Positions 1 to 10,682 of a DNA stretch of 64,000 bases are shown here, piece after piece. Position 1 is the first letter of the stretch, and every line of letters starts with the position of its first letter. The DNA lies in assembly GCA_032622095.1 (NCBI GenBank), contig CP136061.1, positions 258,634,077 through 258,698,076 of the forward strand. Reading direction: 5' to 3'. Source of the stretch: Siphonodentalium dalli. Lineage: Eukaryota > Mollusca > Scaphopoda > Gadilida > Siphonodentaliidae. Both the position numbers and the translations under genes were made by a program. The notes under the pieces are model-generated. The model did no database searches, was not told where the DNA came from, and was given only the letters and a program-made list of their open reading frames with translations.

Positions 1-170
1 TAGTAAATATTCCCAGAAAATAAGCACTGAATTTCCCATCCAAATGTTACCACTTTACCTCCCCCTTAAGAATCATATCGTTATACACTATTTATTAGAC
101 TGTCACAGTGGGCAAATATATAATTCAGCTTTAACGAAAACATATTGCTGATCTAAATAAACATATTTAT
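1..170. other. non-coding flank, nothing recognised
   Basis: AT-rich sequence with no supported exon or repeat. It is the outer flank of the foldback element that begins at 171. Confidence 0.5.
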
Positions 171-690
171 TGGCACACGTATCACATTAGCGATGGCATA
201 GTAGGTGTGACAATTTATTATGGTGGAGTTTTGTGACAATTGGTCGTCAAAATTTATATGCCATAGCCAACAATGTCGCCCGCTGCATATTCGCACAATG
301 AGTCTTCCAATGTTCGTTATAATCAGCATTTTACTTCTTTTCGTCCTTATATAGTTCGCGTTGTTAATTCCAGATTATATAAAACGTGCATGATACTACG
401 TGCATGACATGTGAATGAATGAGGGGTTATCACGGTCAAACACAATTCTGGACGATCGATCGTGCAATTATATATACCGTAGATAATACAATAGCAAAAC
501 GCAATGAATAGATATCAACCTTGGTGAAATGCAATTGGTTAATTTGGTCCAGTGGACTCATTGTGCGGAAACTCAGCGGCCAACATGGCTATAGCTATGG
601 CACATAAGTGTGACAACCAATTGTCGCCAAACTCCACCATAATAAAGTGTCACACCTACTATGACATCGCTACTGTGGTACGTGTGTCCG
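171..690. mobile_element. foldback element with about 130-bp inverted arms
   Basis: The arm at 171-302 reappears inverted at 558-690. Shared blocks include TAGTAGGTGTGACA, TTATTATGGTGGAGTTT and GACAATTGGT on one side, and GTGCCATAGCTATAGCCA-type sequence near the inner ends, which close with GCACAATGAG. The 255-bp centre is not inverted. Long arms and no coding capacity fit a non-autonomous foldback or MITE. I see no clear target-site duplication, so the superfamily is unassigned. Confidence 0.7.
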
Positions 691-929
691 CAGCCATTGA
701 CCAAAATATGATATAATTTATCGCACTAGCAGCATAATATGATTGGCCACTCGAACATTGAACAAAATATCCTTTTTCGAAACGTCTTAATTTCACTTTT
801 CAAACTCCCGAAATAATTTTCTTATAGTACTGATGATATATTATTAAGCTTACAACACATCTTGCCATGAGCTAAGCTAAAACACGATTTTCATACAGTC
901 TGTGTACGTGATTGCATGGTCAATCCAGC

Positions 930-1036
930 CTTGCAGCGGACTAAACTCTGCCTTGTCAGACCAGAGTAGCAGGGGACTGAACTCTACATTGTCAGAACGT
1001 CGTAACAATGGACTGAACTCTGCCTTGTCATGCTAG
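930..1036. repeat. three imperfect 37-bp tandem repeats
   Basis: The motif GGACTGAACTCTGCCTTGTC recurs three times at about 37-bp spacing, starting near 937, 974 and 1011, with substitutions. It ends just before the candidate terminal exon at 1145. Confidence 0.65.
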
Positions 1037-1144
1037 CATATCAGTGTGATAATGACGGCGAGTATACAACGCGCAGACCATTCGTGCGACCAAAGTTCAT
1101 ATTCCAAGTATGATTCGTATGATTTCACACATTTATACTTGCAG

Positions 1145-1252
1145 GTTGATCTCATGAATATGGTGACAGGCCAGAGCTACAGGGTTGATTGGAATGCACA
1201 AATGAATGGGGCACCGGGAACAAATCTTAGCCCGACTCCAGTTCTCCGGTAG
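1145..1252 (+). CDS. probable last exon of a gene truncated at the left edge
   Basis: A polypyrimidine-like stretch ends in TTATACTTGCAG at 1133-1144. It is followed by 36 codons including a TAG stop. If read from codon position 1 the exon gives VDLMNMVTGQSYRVDWNAQM and then a short Gly/Pro/Ser tail ending TPVLR. The reading frame also continues upstream of the acceptor, so splicing is inferred, not proven. A canonical AATAAA lies about 145 nt downstream, and no other exon of the gene is in the window. I do not recognise the family. The polar, Gly/Pro-containing end could be a cytoplasmic tail. Confidence 0.4.
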   Translation, partial: VDLMNMVTGQSYRVDWNAQMNGAPGTNLSPTPVLR

Positions 1253-1395
1253 GCTGCATGCCAGAGACGAAAAGAAATACATGTTCAGAATGTGTGGAGA
1301 CTTTTGAAATGAAACATGTTTTATTTGTATAATAATACAAAATTAATTGGAACACAAGTTTTATCGACTTATGAAGCCCATCTCTCAATACAAAC

Positions 1396-1401
1396 AATAA
1401 A
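1396..1401 (+). promoter_or_regulatory. candidate poly(A) signal AATAAA
   Basis: An AATAAA hexamer lies 144 nt after the stop of the candidate terminal exon at 1145-1252, a typical 3'UTR distance. Confidence 0.4.
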
Positions 1402-1402
1402 A

Positions 1403-1767
1403 CACACACATGTTAACAGCTTGCACATTTTACATAAATAATATGTGATATTATGGTAATTTGTGTAGAATTTTGTAATGCCTTCTAGAGCTCATTGCTT
1501 TGGGCTTGGGCGGGAGCTGATGGTGTGTGTGCGTTCGTTTCATTCCAACTGATGTCAGAGCAGGGTTCTTAAATACCTGGGTGGTGTGCAGCTGGGGTAT
1601 TTTCGTGATATTGTTTGGCAATTGTTATACATTGCTACTTTGGAAGGTAATAAATAACTGATGGTGGAGTGGTGAGTATGCAAATAAGTGGGGAGTCGAT
1701 AGATTACTAAACTGAGTTTATTATACACTAATCAATTTTCAGTCCTTACTTGTGAGCTATGTTTTAA
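1403..1767. other. intergenic, nothing recognised
   Basis: No convincing ORF, RNA gene or repeat was seen in this stretch, which separates the candidate 3'UTR from a SINE. Confidence 0.4.
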
Positions 1768-1936
1768 ATGATTGATTGATTGCTTTATCTGAGTTTAATG
1801 TCGCTTTCTGCAACTAATACGAGTTACAATCCACGATGGAATATGTGAATTTAAACCGGTTATTGTCGCCACGCTGGAAGGCGAGACGACTTGGAGAAAC
1901 TGTTGTACCCCTTACCGACTGAGCCACCGATTCCCC
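1768..1936 (-). mobile_element. tRNA-derived SINE
   Basis: On the minus strand the sequence starts GGGGAATCGGTGGCTCAGTC, which contains a Pol III A box (GGTGGCTCAGTCGGT, plus 1914-1928). A B-box-like GGTTTAAATTC follows at plus 1848-1858. The 3' end reads GCGACATTAAACTCAGATAA and then a run of AATC units at 1768-1785. A tRNA-like head plus a GACGTTAAAC/AATC tail is the usual SINE layout. The B box is degraded (consensus GGTTCRANTCC), so this copy is probably inactive. Confidence 0.72.
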
Positions 1937-2330
1937 TTGCTACATTTTAAAAGCAGTTATCGAAGCCCTTAGCTGCAACAACATAGTTCTGAATAATGTC
2001 GAACAGTTTGTTGTTACTTTTGGACGAGATAATTATATGATATTAAGCAAATAATGTCGTTGATATTGAGTATTTGAAGGCTGTTGCGAGTCAATTTATC
2101 AGCGAAGACGGTGCGCTCAAACAGATACAGGGGGCAAAGAAAACAATGATAGGCATTTTCTGTTGATTTCCACAGACAAATGCGGGGCTGTCGGAAATAT
2201 AATGATAAAGTCAGTGAGAACTTCACTACGTCTATTTCGGTGCGAATGTTGTTGAATGTTAATTTTTCGATATTTGGTGTAATGGTGGGGGTGGGGTGTG
2301 CACGCGAGTCGTCAAACAGTTGCATATTAG

Positions 2331-2800
2331 TTTTAAAGACCCACTTAATTTTCGAGCCCCCATATCACACTAAAGTAAACATGCTCCATATTATATACCG
2401 TTTGAAAGAGGAAGCTCCAAAATATTGTATTATCAAAGTATCCAGTGTAATAAACTGTGAACATGTTGTTTGTGTTGAGGTACCGACGTATTTTTTGTGC
2501 TTAAGTTTCATCTGTTTTGTACGACAATGTCTATACTTTTCAACGGAAGGGGAATAACTCTATATCTTAGTTTGATTGAATTATATTGTATTCTGGGATC
2601 GAGACGGGAAAACGTGTATGATTTCAGCTATTTTCTATTACTCTATGGACACCTACAGAGACACAGGCGTTCAAAATGTTGATGAATTGTGGTATTTTAA
2701 TCAAATTGTATTATGTCATAGATTGTTATAATAACCGTATATCAAGGTACCTTAACAAATAAACGTTAACTCGAAAATTAAGCTGCCATTTAAAGATATA
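2331..2800. mobile_element. short TIR element with ends like TTTAAAGRCCCACTTAATTT
   Basis: The left end at 2331-2357 (TTTAAAGACCCACTTAATTT then TCGAG) is found inverted at about 2769-2797 (CTCGAAAATTAAGC then TTTAAAG). The same terminal block recurs at 46514-46540, so this is a dispersed family. The interior has no supported coding sequence; the 125-codon frame crossing it is not protein-like. Confidence 0.5.
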
Positions 2801-3254
2801 CTATTGGCCAACAACATTGATTAATTTGGGAGTTTATTCCACTCAGTGCTTACCGCCGGAAAAATATGACTTTTTGCAATGTCTGCAAGACAGTAATATT
2901 ATTAAATATTTTTTAATGGGGCGACTCAAGTTGTAATCCGACAACTCGCTATTTGGAACGCCCCGAAAAACGTTATCAATGGCCCAGAGAACGCCCCTCA
3001 CAGTGGTAATAATAGGATATATCTCCAAATGAATTAGAGATAACTCTAAATATTTGGATATATTCCAAAATGATTCGATGTGTCGTTGATAGATAGGAGG
3101 TGGCATGTTCGTTTACTATTGTATAGAACAATTGCGGTTTATGTATTTGTCGCCTTTTTTCGAGATATAACCACCCCACTGCCTGCATAACTGTGTAATT
3201 AGATGCTGAGCGAGTGGTGTCATCAACAATTCGCCCAGCTTATATAACCAGATA
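2801..3254. other. non-coding, nothing recognised
   Basis: Neither strand shows a credible exon. The short overlapping minus-strand frames here lack splice context and recognisable composition. Confidence 0.4.
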
Positions 3255-3475
3255 ACACACATGCGTTTGGTTAACGTTGGGCTAACGTCGTTTTTATCGT
3301 TGGGCCAACGTCTGATGCCGATTTCTGATCTATGTGGGATCCCGTCGTCGACAAGACTATGACCTAACATAGACATGACGTTGGCGCACCGTCGGACACC
3401 GACGTCGAAACTACGGTACATTCAACAGTTAATACGACGTTGGGCGACGTTGGGCCAACGTTATTTGCCCGTTTG
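3255..3475. repeat. interspersed GACGTTGGGCCAACGT-type motif cluster
   Basis: The partly palindromic block ACGTTGGGCCAACGT and relatives (AACGTTGGGCTAACGTC, CGTTGGGCCAACGTC, ACGTTGGGCGACGTTGGGCC) recur at 3274, 3298, 3370 and 3440-3463. Orientation is mixed and period is not constant, so this looks like remnants of a palindromic element and not an ordered array. Confidence 0.45.
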
Positions 3476-5090
3476 CAGGCACGGTTCGGGGCTCAATTCT
3501 TGGGAACCATTGACATCACATGCGGGCGTCATAAATTCATCCGCTGAGAAATAGAAAACCGATCAACCTAAAGTCCCACATAAACGTTTGCATTTTCAAA
3601 GTATAAATAATACATATTAATGGACAGATTATTCAAATTTACCAAAATAATACCAGAAGAAATTGAAACATTGATAAAATTTCTCTAACGAATTAAATTA
3701 AAGACAAATATATTACATCTAATTAAATTAGCTATCGATTAGAATAATCTTGACAATTGTATTGTTATCATGAATGCAGTCATGGAGAGTGTGTCATATA
3801 AATACTATTATCATAAGAGTGCACTCCGTGTTATCATTGTTTTATTACCAATTCATCAGCTTAACAAATTAACTTACGTAATAAACTCTACATCCACTCT
3901 GTGTTTATTTTGGATGTTGTGCTCTGATAGAGTTGAACACATTTTCAAACGAGATAAGTAGCTTTAAATTTGGTCGCTTATGTATTCGCCGGAAATCGGA
4001 ATGGTGGTCCAATGTGAATGTGCACAATTGGAAATGGCTCTAAGTTCATATAATCAAATTAAGCTGATTATTTGCTCGTGTACATGCATGGCGAACTATG
4101 TACATGAATGGTGATATCAAATATTAAATCAGAAATAATATCGCGTTTTGGCCTTTGTTATAGTTAGTTCGTGGTGTGGAAAAATTTTGAAAAGTAAATT
4201 TGTTAAGTCTTTTTCTGAGTAGATGTATATTAATTAAATACAGCAACTATTATTTACTGCATTTGTGCACATATATGCCGCTTCGTTGCGAGATATTACA
4301 TATGGGATATTACAAATCACACCATCCACATACATGTACTACCGTTTGTTTATTTATTCGAACCCAACATGCTATGTGGAATAATAGTTCCCTGGTGTAT
4401 CATAAAATGGATTCAGTGTGCTCATACATATGTACCCAAGAACATCGCTTGCATGACGCAAAGTTATATGCATGTTTTGTAGAACATAGATTGAAAATTC
4501 TTCTGAAAATATATCGTGAGAGAAACCAATCTATATTCACCTCATGTGAGGCTCCTTGAATATCAGTCATGTGCCGTGTAGGTTATCAAAGACATGTGGG
4601 TTATTCTTGGAATCAGCATTCTCTTTGTGTTGTTGCAGGTATGGTCGCTGTAGACTATTGTCATAATATACATCATTCTAATGATAAGTTTACATATTAA
4701 TGTAACAGCACATACCACACATCTGATCAGCGCCGATAATATCGATGTCCCGATGGGTGCCGACTTGTGGCATCTGATGGAATGAACAACTCAAGAAAAG
4801 TAAGAATGTCCATACAAGTAAGAATCATACGTTAAAGTTGTACACTGTGTTCCTTCGTGTGTGGTGCGGTGTGCGTTCGTCCGCATATCACGCCGACATA
4901 CTGGTCGATCTAGAAATAAGTTTATCACATAATTAATCCGCAAAACCAGCTTCATAACTATTGGTAAGACACACATGTAATATTAGCGCGTGCGATCATG
5001 CGATGACGACACGATATTACTTAAATGACTTGCGCTTGCTGAGGTTTATGATTGTTGTTTTCGATGAATACTTCGCGTTGCCTCGCGTTT
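3476..5090. other. non-coding stretch, nothing recognised
   Basis: AT-rich sequence without supported exons, tandem repeats or terminal inverted repeats that I could identify. The frame at 4200-4559 is rich in Cys/His/Tyr and lacks splice sites or domain resemblance, so it is not called. Confidence 0.4.
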
Positions 5091-5094
5091 ATTT

Positions 5095-5262
5095 GATCAT
5101 GTGATAAAAGGTATATCAAATTCGTTCTATTTTATACGTAATTTATCAACCTCGTCCGCTAAATTCTATTTGAGCATCGGTAAACTTAGGCTCAAATCGA
5201 ATTTAGTGAACTCGGTTGATCAATTCAGTATAAAATAGAAACTCATGTGAGATCCTCTCAAT
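5095..5262. mobile_element. MITE-like hairpin
   Basis: Arms at 5125-5175 and 5192-5242 are inverted copies: TTCTATTTTATACG against TCAGTATAAAATAGAA, and CTAAATTCTATTTGAGC against GCTCAAATCGAATTTAG. The flanks ATCATGTGATAAA (left) and GATCCTCTCAATAT (right) closely match the ends of a second hairpin at 36722-36862, which indicates one family. Confidence 0.6.
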
Positions 5263-5322
5263 ATATCCCCCCAAGATGTGTTTAGTTTCGTGAGACGAGC
5301 AATTTGAGCAAACTTTGATCGG

Positions 5323-6212
5323 ATACTTACACCCTACATCTAGTTGGATAAGAAGTTATCCAACAGTCAATCAACCGTTGTATGCCCACAGCACCTATAT
5401 ACGTTGTGTGAAAAGTTGCATGACAATTTTGTTGGATACACTTTTACATAACGTTGCATATATATTTACTACCAACGGTTGTATGGTAATTATACAACGT
5501 GTTGGATGAAATTTCACACAACGCTCAATCAACGTTAATTGCCCACAGCACCTATCTACGTTTATTGAACTGTTCGGTGTTGGGTAGAGTTGGATGACAT
5601 TTGTTGATTGGAAAGTTTACCCAACGTTGATTGGAAAGTAAAATGGGGCAAGACGTCGTGGATAGCTTTGCCGGTATAGTATACCTTTGTTATAATTATT
5701 CTTTGTACGATACACTGATTATGTAGGCTTTATGTGTTGAGTGTATTAATGTACTAATTTAGTCAAATTAGTGCCGTCAGCAGTTGTGTAAATTTGTAAA
5801 CTTCAAAATTTGGCAAATATAAATAAATATACACTAAATACATAAAGCCTACATAATCAATGTATCGTACAAAGAACAATTATAACAAAGGTATACTATA
5901 CCAGCAACGCTATCCACGACGTCTTGCCCCATTTTCCAGTCGCTCAGGAGTTTTTTCACGCAGTGTCCATCTTGTTTTGAAATATTTGGAGCCAAAAACT
6001 CGCATGCTCGCCCGTACCGGAAACGCGCTATAATTGGATGACACGGTCACGTGGCGGTTTTATCCAATGTGGTATGAAAGTAATACCACAGAAGACAGTT
6101 CACGCAATCAGTTGTGTACATCGTACTAAACTGTTGGACAATAAGAATACAACAAACTCGCACCCAACGAGTTGTATACAACGTTCATCCAACTAGATTT
6201 AGGGTGTACACG
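5323..6212. mobile_element. nested foldback element, about 0.9 kb
   Basis: The outer ends are inverted: TACTTACACCCTACATCTAG at 5324 against CTAGATTTAGGGTGTACACG ending near 6213. Inside lies a second, nearly perfect inverted repeat. The arm 5638-5747 (starting AAAATGGGGCAAGACGTCGT) recurs inverted at 5829-5936, leaving about an 80-bp loop. Short TTGGAT/ATCCAAC-like motifs fill the outer parts. No transposase is present. This could be a composite element or a MITE inserted in another MITE. Confidence 0.72.
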
Positions 6213-6574
6213 GTAGTCCTTTTACACATAATTGCCCGATCCAGAAACAGGATTACATGTCAGCGACAATCTGAGCAATTTATTTGACAAGGACTTCTGT
6301 GTGGTTTAAAATGTCACCTACACCCTTGGGCAGAACCATACCCATCCGTCCAATGCATCGATATATTTTGATAGCTTAATTATTACAATAGTTTCACGAG
6401 GGTACTGTAATCTAAATGTTCCCGATATTATTCAGGTACCGTATATATGCATGCGATACTGCTTGTTGTTTGGTAATTTTAAAATACCCTATCCGATTTA
6501 CATCTAACGTCAATATCACTTAACATTTATTTTCAAAATGGAATGCATATATGTAGGAATTAGTTCATAACATA
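6213..6574. other. non-coding, nothing recognised
   Basis: No exon or repeat structure was supported here. Confidence 0.4.
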
Positions 6575-6905
6575 TATATTTCGCACTATTAATATGGACT
6601 AAGATAACATATATATTTCACTATTAATACGGACTAAGATATCATATTTTATTCGCTCTATTAATACGGACTAAGATATCATAAATATTTCGCACTAAGT
6701 TAAGTTTCGGACTAAGTTGTGGTTTATTAACGGTCCGCCGCGAATAATTAACAGCGTCTGGGGCTAATCGGCCCTCGGGTTGTTATTCATGCATAGAGGG
6801 CCGTTACTCAACAATAACGCCCTCAAAAATAATGTTAGTGTTATATTACTACGGACTAAGATAACATATATATCTCGCACTATTAATACGGATTTGCCAT
6901 AATGG
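6575..6905. repeat. imperfect 35-37-bp repeats (ACGGACTAAGATAACAT)
   Basis: The unit TTCGCACTATTAATACGGAC continuing TAAGATAACAT occurs three times between 6575 and 6690 at 35-37-bp spacing. It recurs at 6849-6895 after a GC-richer insert carrying an inverted GGCCCTC/GAGGGCC pair. Confidence 0.6.
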
Positions 6906-7382
6906 GAATGACAACCTTCATTCGTCTTGAGACAAACGCAATTAAATTTGAACAATTTCAACCTAAGTTGGTCTATACCTAAATCCAACTAGTGTAGCAC
7001 AATATTTCCAACTGTCGGGTAAATAATAACAGCCTCCCCCTCCACAAATAATGGCCAATCTTGTCAATGATTTTCGGTGGCGATAGTATATTCGACCAGT
7101 GCCCACACGGTTGCATTTTGAGTCACATAGTTGTCATTGTGATTCATTGGTTTGTATAATTAATATTAGTAGAACATATATTATTAACAGTAGTAAATAT
7201 AAAATCAATTTATGGTGTGACACTAGGACATATGTGTCGTATATAGAGCTGATTGTGCAGTCAATGTTAGAGTTAATACGCTTGTTTTAAATTCACTGCA
7301 AAGAAACAAGAAATACAAATCAATATGAAAATGGCGCGTCAGAACGCTATCTAAGGTTACGTTCACACAACTGGCAAAATAT
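6906..7382. other. non-coding, nothing recognised
   Basis: Left flank of the minisatellite. No credible exon or RNA gene was seen. Confidence 0.4.
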
Positions 7383-10300
7383 CACATACATTCTACTCGG
7401 AGTGCTGTCTATTGAAGCTAGGAATATACTATACTTTAAGGAAAATGTCACATTCATTCTACTCGGAGTGCTGTCTATTGAAGCTAGGAATATACTATAC
7501 TTTAAGGAAAATGTCACATTCATTCTACTCGGAGTGCTGTCTATTGAAGCTAGGAATATACTATACTTTAAGGAAAATGTCACATTCATTCTACTCGGAG
7601 TGCTGTCTATTGAAGCTAGGAATATACTATACTTTAAGGAAAATGTCACATTCATTCTACTCGGAGTGCTGTCTATTGAAGCTAGGAATATACTATACTT
7701 TAAGGAAAATGTCACATTCATTCTACTCGGAGTGCTGTCTATTGAAGCTAGGAATATACTATACTTTAAGGAAAATGTCACATTCATTCTACTCGGAGTG
7801 CTGTCTATTGAAGCTAGGAATATACTATACTTTAAGGAAAATGTCACATTCATTCTACTCGGAGTGCTGTCTATTGAAGCTAGGAATATACTATACTTTA
7901 AGGAAAATGTCACATTCATTCTACTCGGATTGCTGTCTATTGAAGCTAGGAATATACTATACTTCAAGGAACATGTCACATTCATTCTACTCGGAGTGCT
8001 GTCTATTGAAGCTAGGAATATACTATACTTTAAGGAAAATGTCACATTCATTCTACTCGGATTGCTGTCTATTGAAGTTATGAATATACTATACTTCAAG
8101 GAAAATGTCTCATACATTCTACTCGGATTGCTGTCTATTGAAGTTATGAATATACTATACTTCAGGGAACATGTCTCATGCATTCTACTCGGATTGCTGT
8201 CTATTGAAGCTAGGAATATACTATACTTCAGGGAACATGTCTCATACATTCTACTCGGATTGCTGTCTATTGAAGCTAGGAATATACTATACTTCAGGGA
8301 ACATGTCTCATGCATTCTACTCGGATTGCTGTCTATTGAAGTTATGAATATACTATACTTCAGGGAAAATGTCCCATACATTCTACTCGGATTGCTGTCT
8401 ATTGAAGTTATGAATATACTATACTTCAGGGAACATGTCTCATGCATTCTACTCGGATTGCTGTCTATTGAAGTTATGAATATACTATACTTCAGGGAAA
8501 ATGTCCCATACATTCTACTCGGATTGCTGTCTATTGAAGCTAGGAATATACTATACTTCAGGGAAAATGTCCCATACATTCTACTCGGATTGCTGTCTAT
8601 TGAAGTTATGAATATACTATACTTCAGGGAACATGTCTCATGCATTCTACTCGGATTGCTGTCTATTGAAGTTATGAATATACTATACTTCAAGGAACAT
8701 GTCTCATACATTCTACTCGGAGTGCTGTCTATTGAAGCTAGGAATATACTATACTTCAGGGAAAATGTCTCATACATTCTACTCGGATTGCTGTCTATTG
8801 AAGTTATGAATATACTATACTTCAGGGAAAATGTCCCATACATTCTACTCGGATTGCTGTCTATTGAAGCTAGGAATATACTATACTTCAAGGAAAATGT
8901 CACATACATTCTACTCGGATTGCTGTCTATTGAAGTTATGAATATACTATACTTCAGGGAACATGTCACATACATTCTACTCGGATTGCTGTCTATTGAA
9001 GTTATGAATATACTATACTTCAAGGAACATGTCTCATACATTCTACTCGGAGTGCTGTCTATTGAAGCTAGGAATATACTATACTTCAGGGAAAATGTAT
9101 CATACATTCTACTCGGATTGCTGTCTATTGAAGTTATGAATATACTATACTTCAGGGAACATGTCTCATGCATTCTACTCGGATTGCTGTCTATTGAAGT
9201 TATGAATATACTATACTTCAGGGAACATGGCTCATACATTCTACTCGGATTGCTGTCTATTGAAGTTATGAATATACTATACTTTAGGGAAAATGTCACA
9301 TACATTCTACTCGGATTGCTGTCTATTGAAGTTATGAATATACTATACTTCAGGGAAAATGTCACATACATTCTACTCGGATTGCTGTCTATTGAAGTTA
9401 TGAATATACTATACTTTAGGGAAAATGTCACATACATTCTACTCGGATTGCTGTCTATTGAAGTTATGAATATACTATACTTCAAGGAACATGTCTCATG
9501 CATTCTACTCGGATTGCTGTCTATTGAAGTTATGAATATACTATACTTTAGGGAAAATGTCACATACATTCTACTCGGATTGCTGTCTATTGAAGCTAGG
9601 AATATACTATACTTCAGGGAACATGTCTCATGCATTCTACTCGGATTGCTGTCTATTGAAGTTATGAATATACTATACTTTAGGGAAAATGTCACATACA
9701 TTCTACTCGGATTGCTGTCTATTGAAGTTATGAATATACTATACTTCAGGGAACATGTCTCATGCATTCTACTCGGATTGCTGCCTATTGAAGTTATGAA
9801 TATACTATAATTTAGGGAAAATGTCACATACATTCTACTCGGATTGCTGTCTATTGAAGCTAGGAATATACTATACTTCAAGGAAAATGTCACATACATT
9901 CAACTCGGATTGCTGTCTATTGAAGTTATGAATATACTATACTTCAGGGAAAATGTCACATACATTCAACTCGGATTGCTGTCTATTGAAGCTAGGAATA
10001 TACTATACTTCAGGGAAAATGTCACATACATTCTACTCGGATTGCTGTCTATTGAAGCTAGGAATATACTATACTTCAGGGAAAATGTCACATACATTCA
10101 ACTCGGATTGCTGTCTATTGAAGTTATGAATATACTATACTTCAGGGAAAATGTCTCATACATTCTACTCGGATTGCTGTCTATTGAAGCTAGGAATATA
10201 CTATACTTCAGGGAAAATGTCACATTCATTCTACTCGGATTGCTGTCTATTGAAGTTATGAATATACTGTACTTTAGGGAAAATGTCACATACATTCAAC

Positions 10301-10592
10301 TCGGATTGCTGTCTATTGAAGCTAGGAATATACTATACTTCAGGGAACATGTCTCATGCATTCTACTCGGATTGCTGTCTATTGAAGCTAGGAATATACT
10401 ATACTTCAGGGAAAATGTCACATACATTCAACTCGGATTGCTGTCTATTGAAGCTAGGAATATACTATACTTCAGGGAACATGTCTCATACATTCTACTC
10501 GGATTGCTGTCTATTGAAGTTATGAATATACTATACTTCAAGGAAAATGTCACATACATTCTATTCGGATTGCTGTCTATTGAAGTTAGGGT
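7383..10592. repeat. 66-bp minisatellite array, about 48 copies
   Basis: A 66-bp unit (TGCTGTCTATTGAAGCTAGG, then AATATACTATACTTTAAGGA and the rest) repeats without length change for 3.2 kb. Variable sites are few: GAAGCTAGG or GAAGTTATG; TTTAAGGAAAAT or TTCAGGGAACAT; CACATTC, CTCATGC or CCCATAC; GGAGTG or GGATTG. The first eight units (about 7391-7918) are essentially identical, while later ones mix variants. Since 66 is divisible by 3 and the unit lacks stops in several frames, both strands carry frames of more than 800 codons. The plus frame has one stop at 9808 (TAC to TAA). There is no promoter, splice or domain support, so the frames are treated as by-products of the repeat. Confidence 0.97.
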
Positions 10593-10682
10593 TAGGGTTA
10601 TGGTTTCCCGTGACGTTTTTATGTAGGTTATGGTTATGGTAGGGTTAGGGTTTCACATGACGTGCTATGTAGGTTAGGGTTA
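10586..10682. repeat. telomere-like GGGTTA repeats, left block
   Basis: The minisatellite passes directly into GTTAGGGTTAGGGTTATGG and related units mixed with TTTCCCGTGACG and TTTCACATGACG blocks. The same satellite resumes at 12992 beyond the inserted palindrome. TTAGGG is the ancestral metazoan telomere motif. The copies are few and degenerate, so this is an interstitial telomere-like satellite and not a chromosome end. Confidence 0.8.

Noticed and set aside
7347-10626. Frames of 850 and 802 codons on opposite strands across the minisatellite as genes for 22-residue repeat proteins
   Set aside because: They follow from a stop-free 66-bp unit. Both strands are equally open, unit differences are not biased to silent sites, and there is no promoter, signal or splice context.
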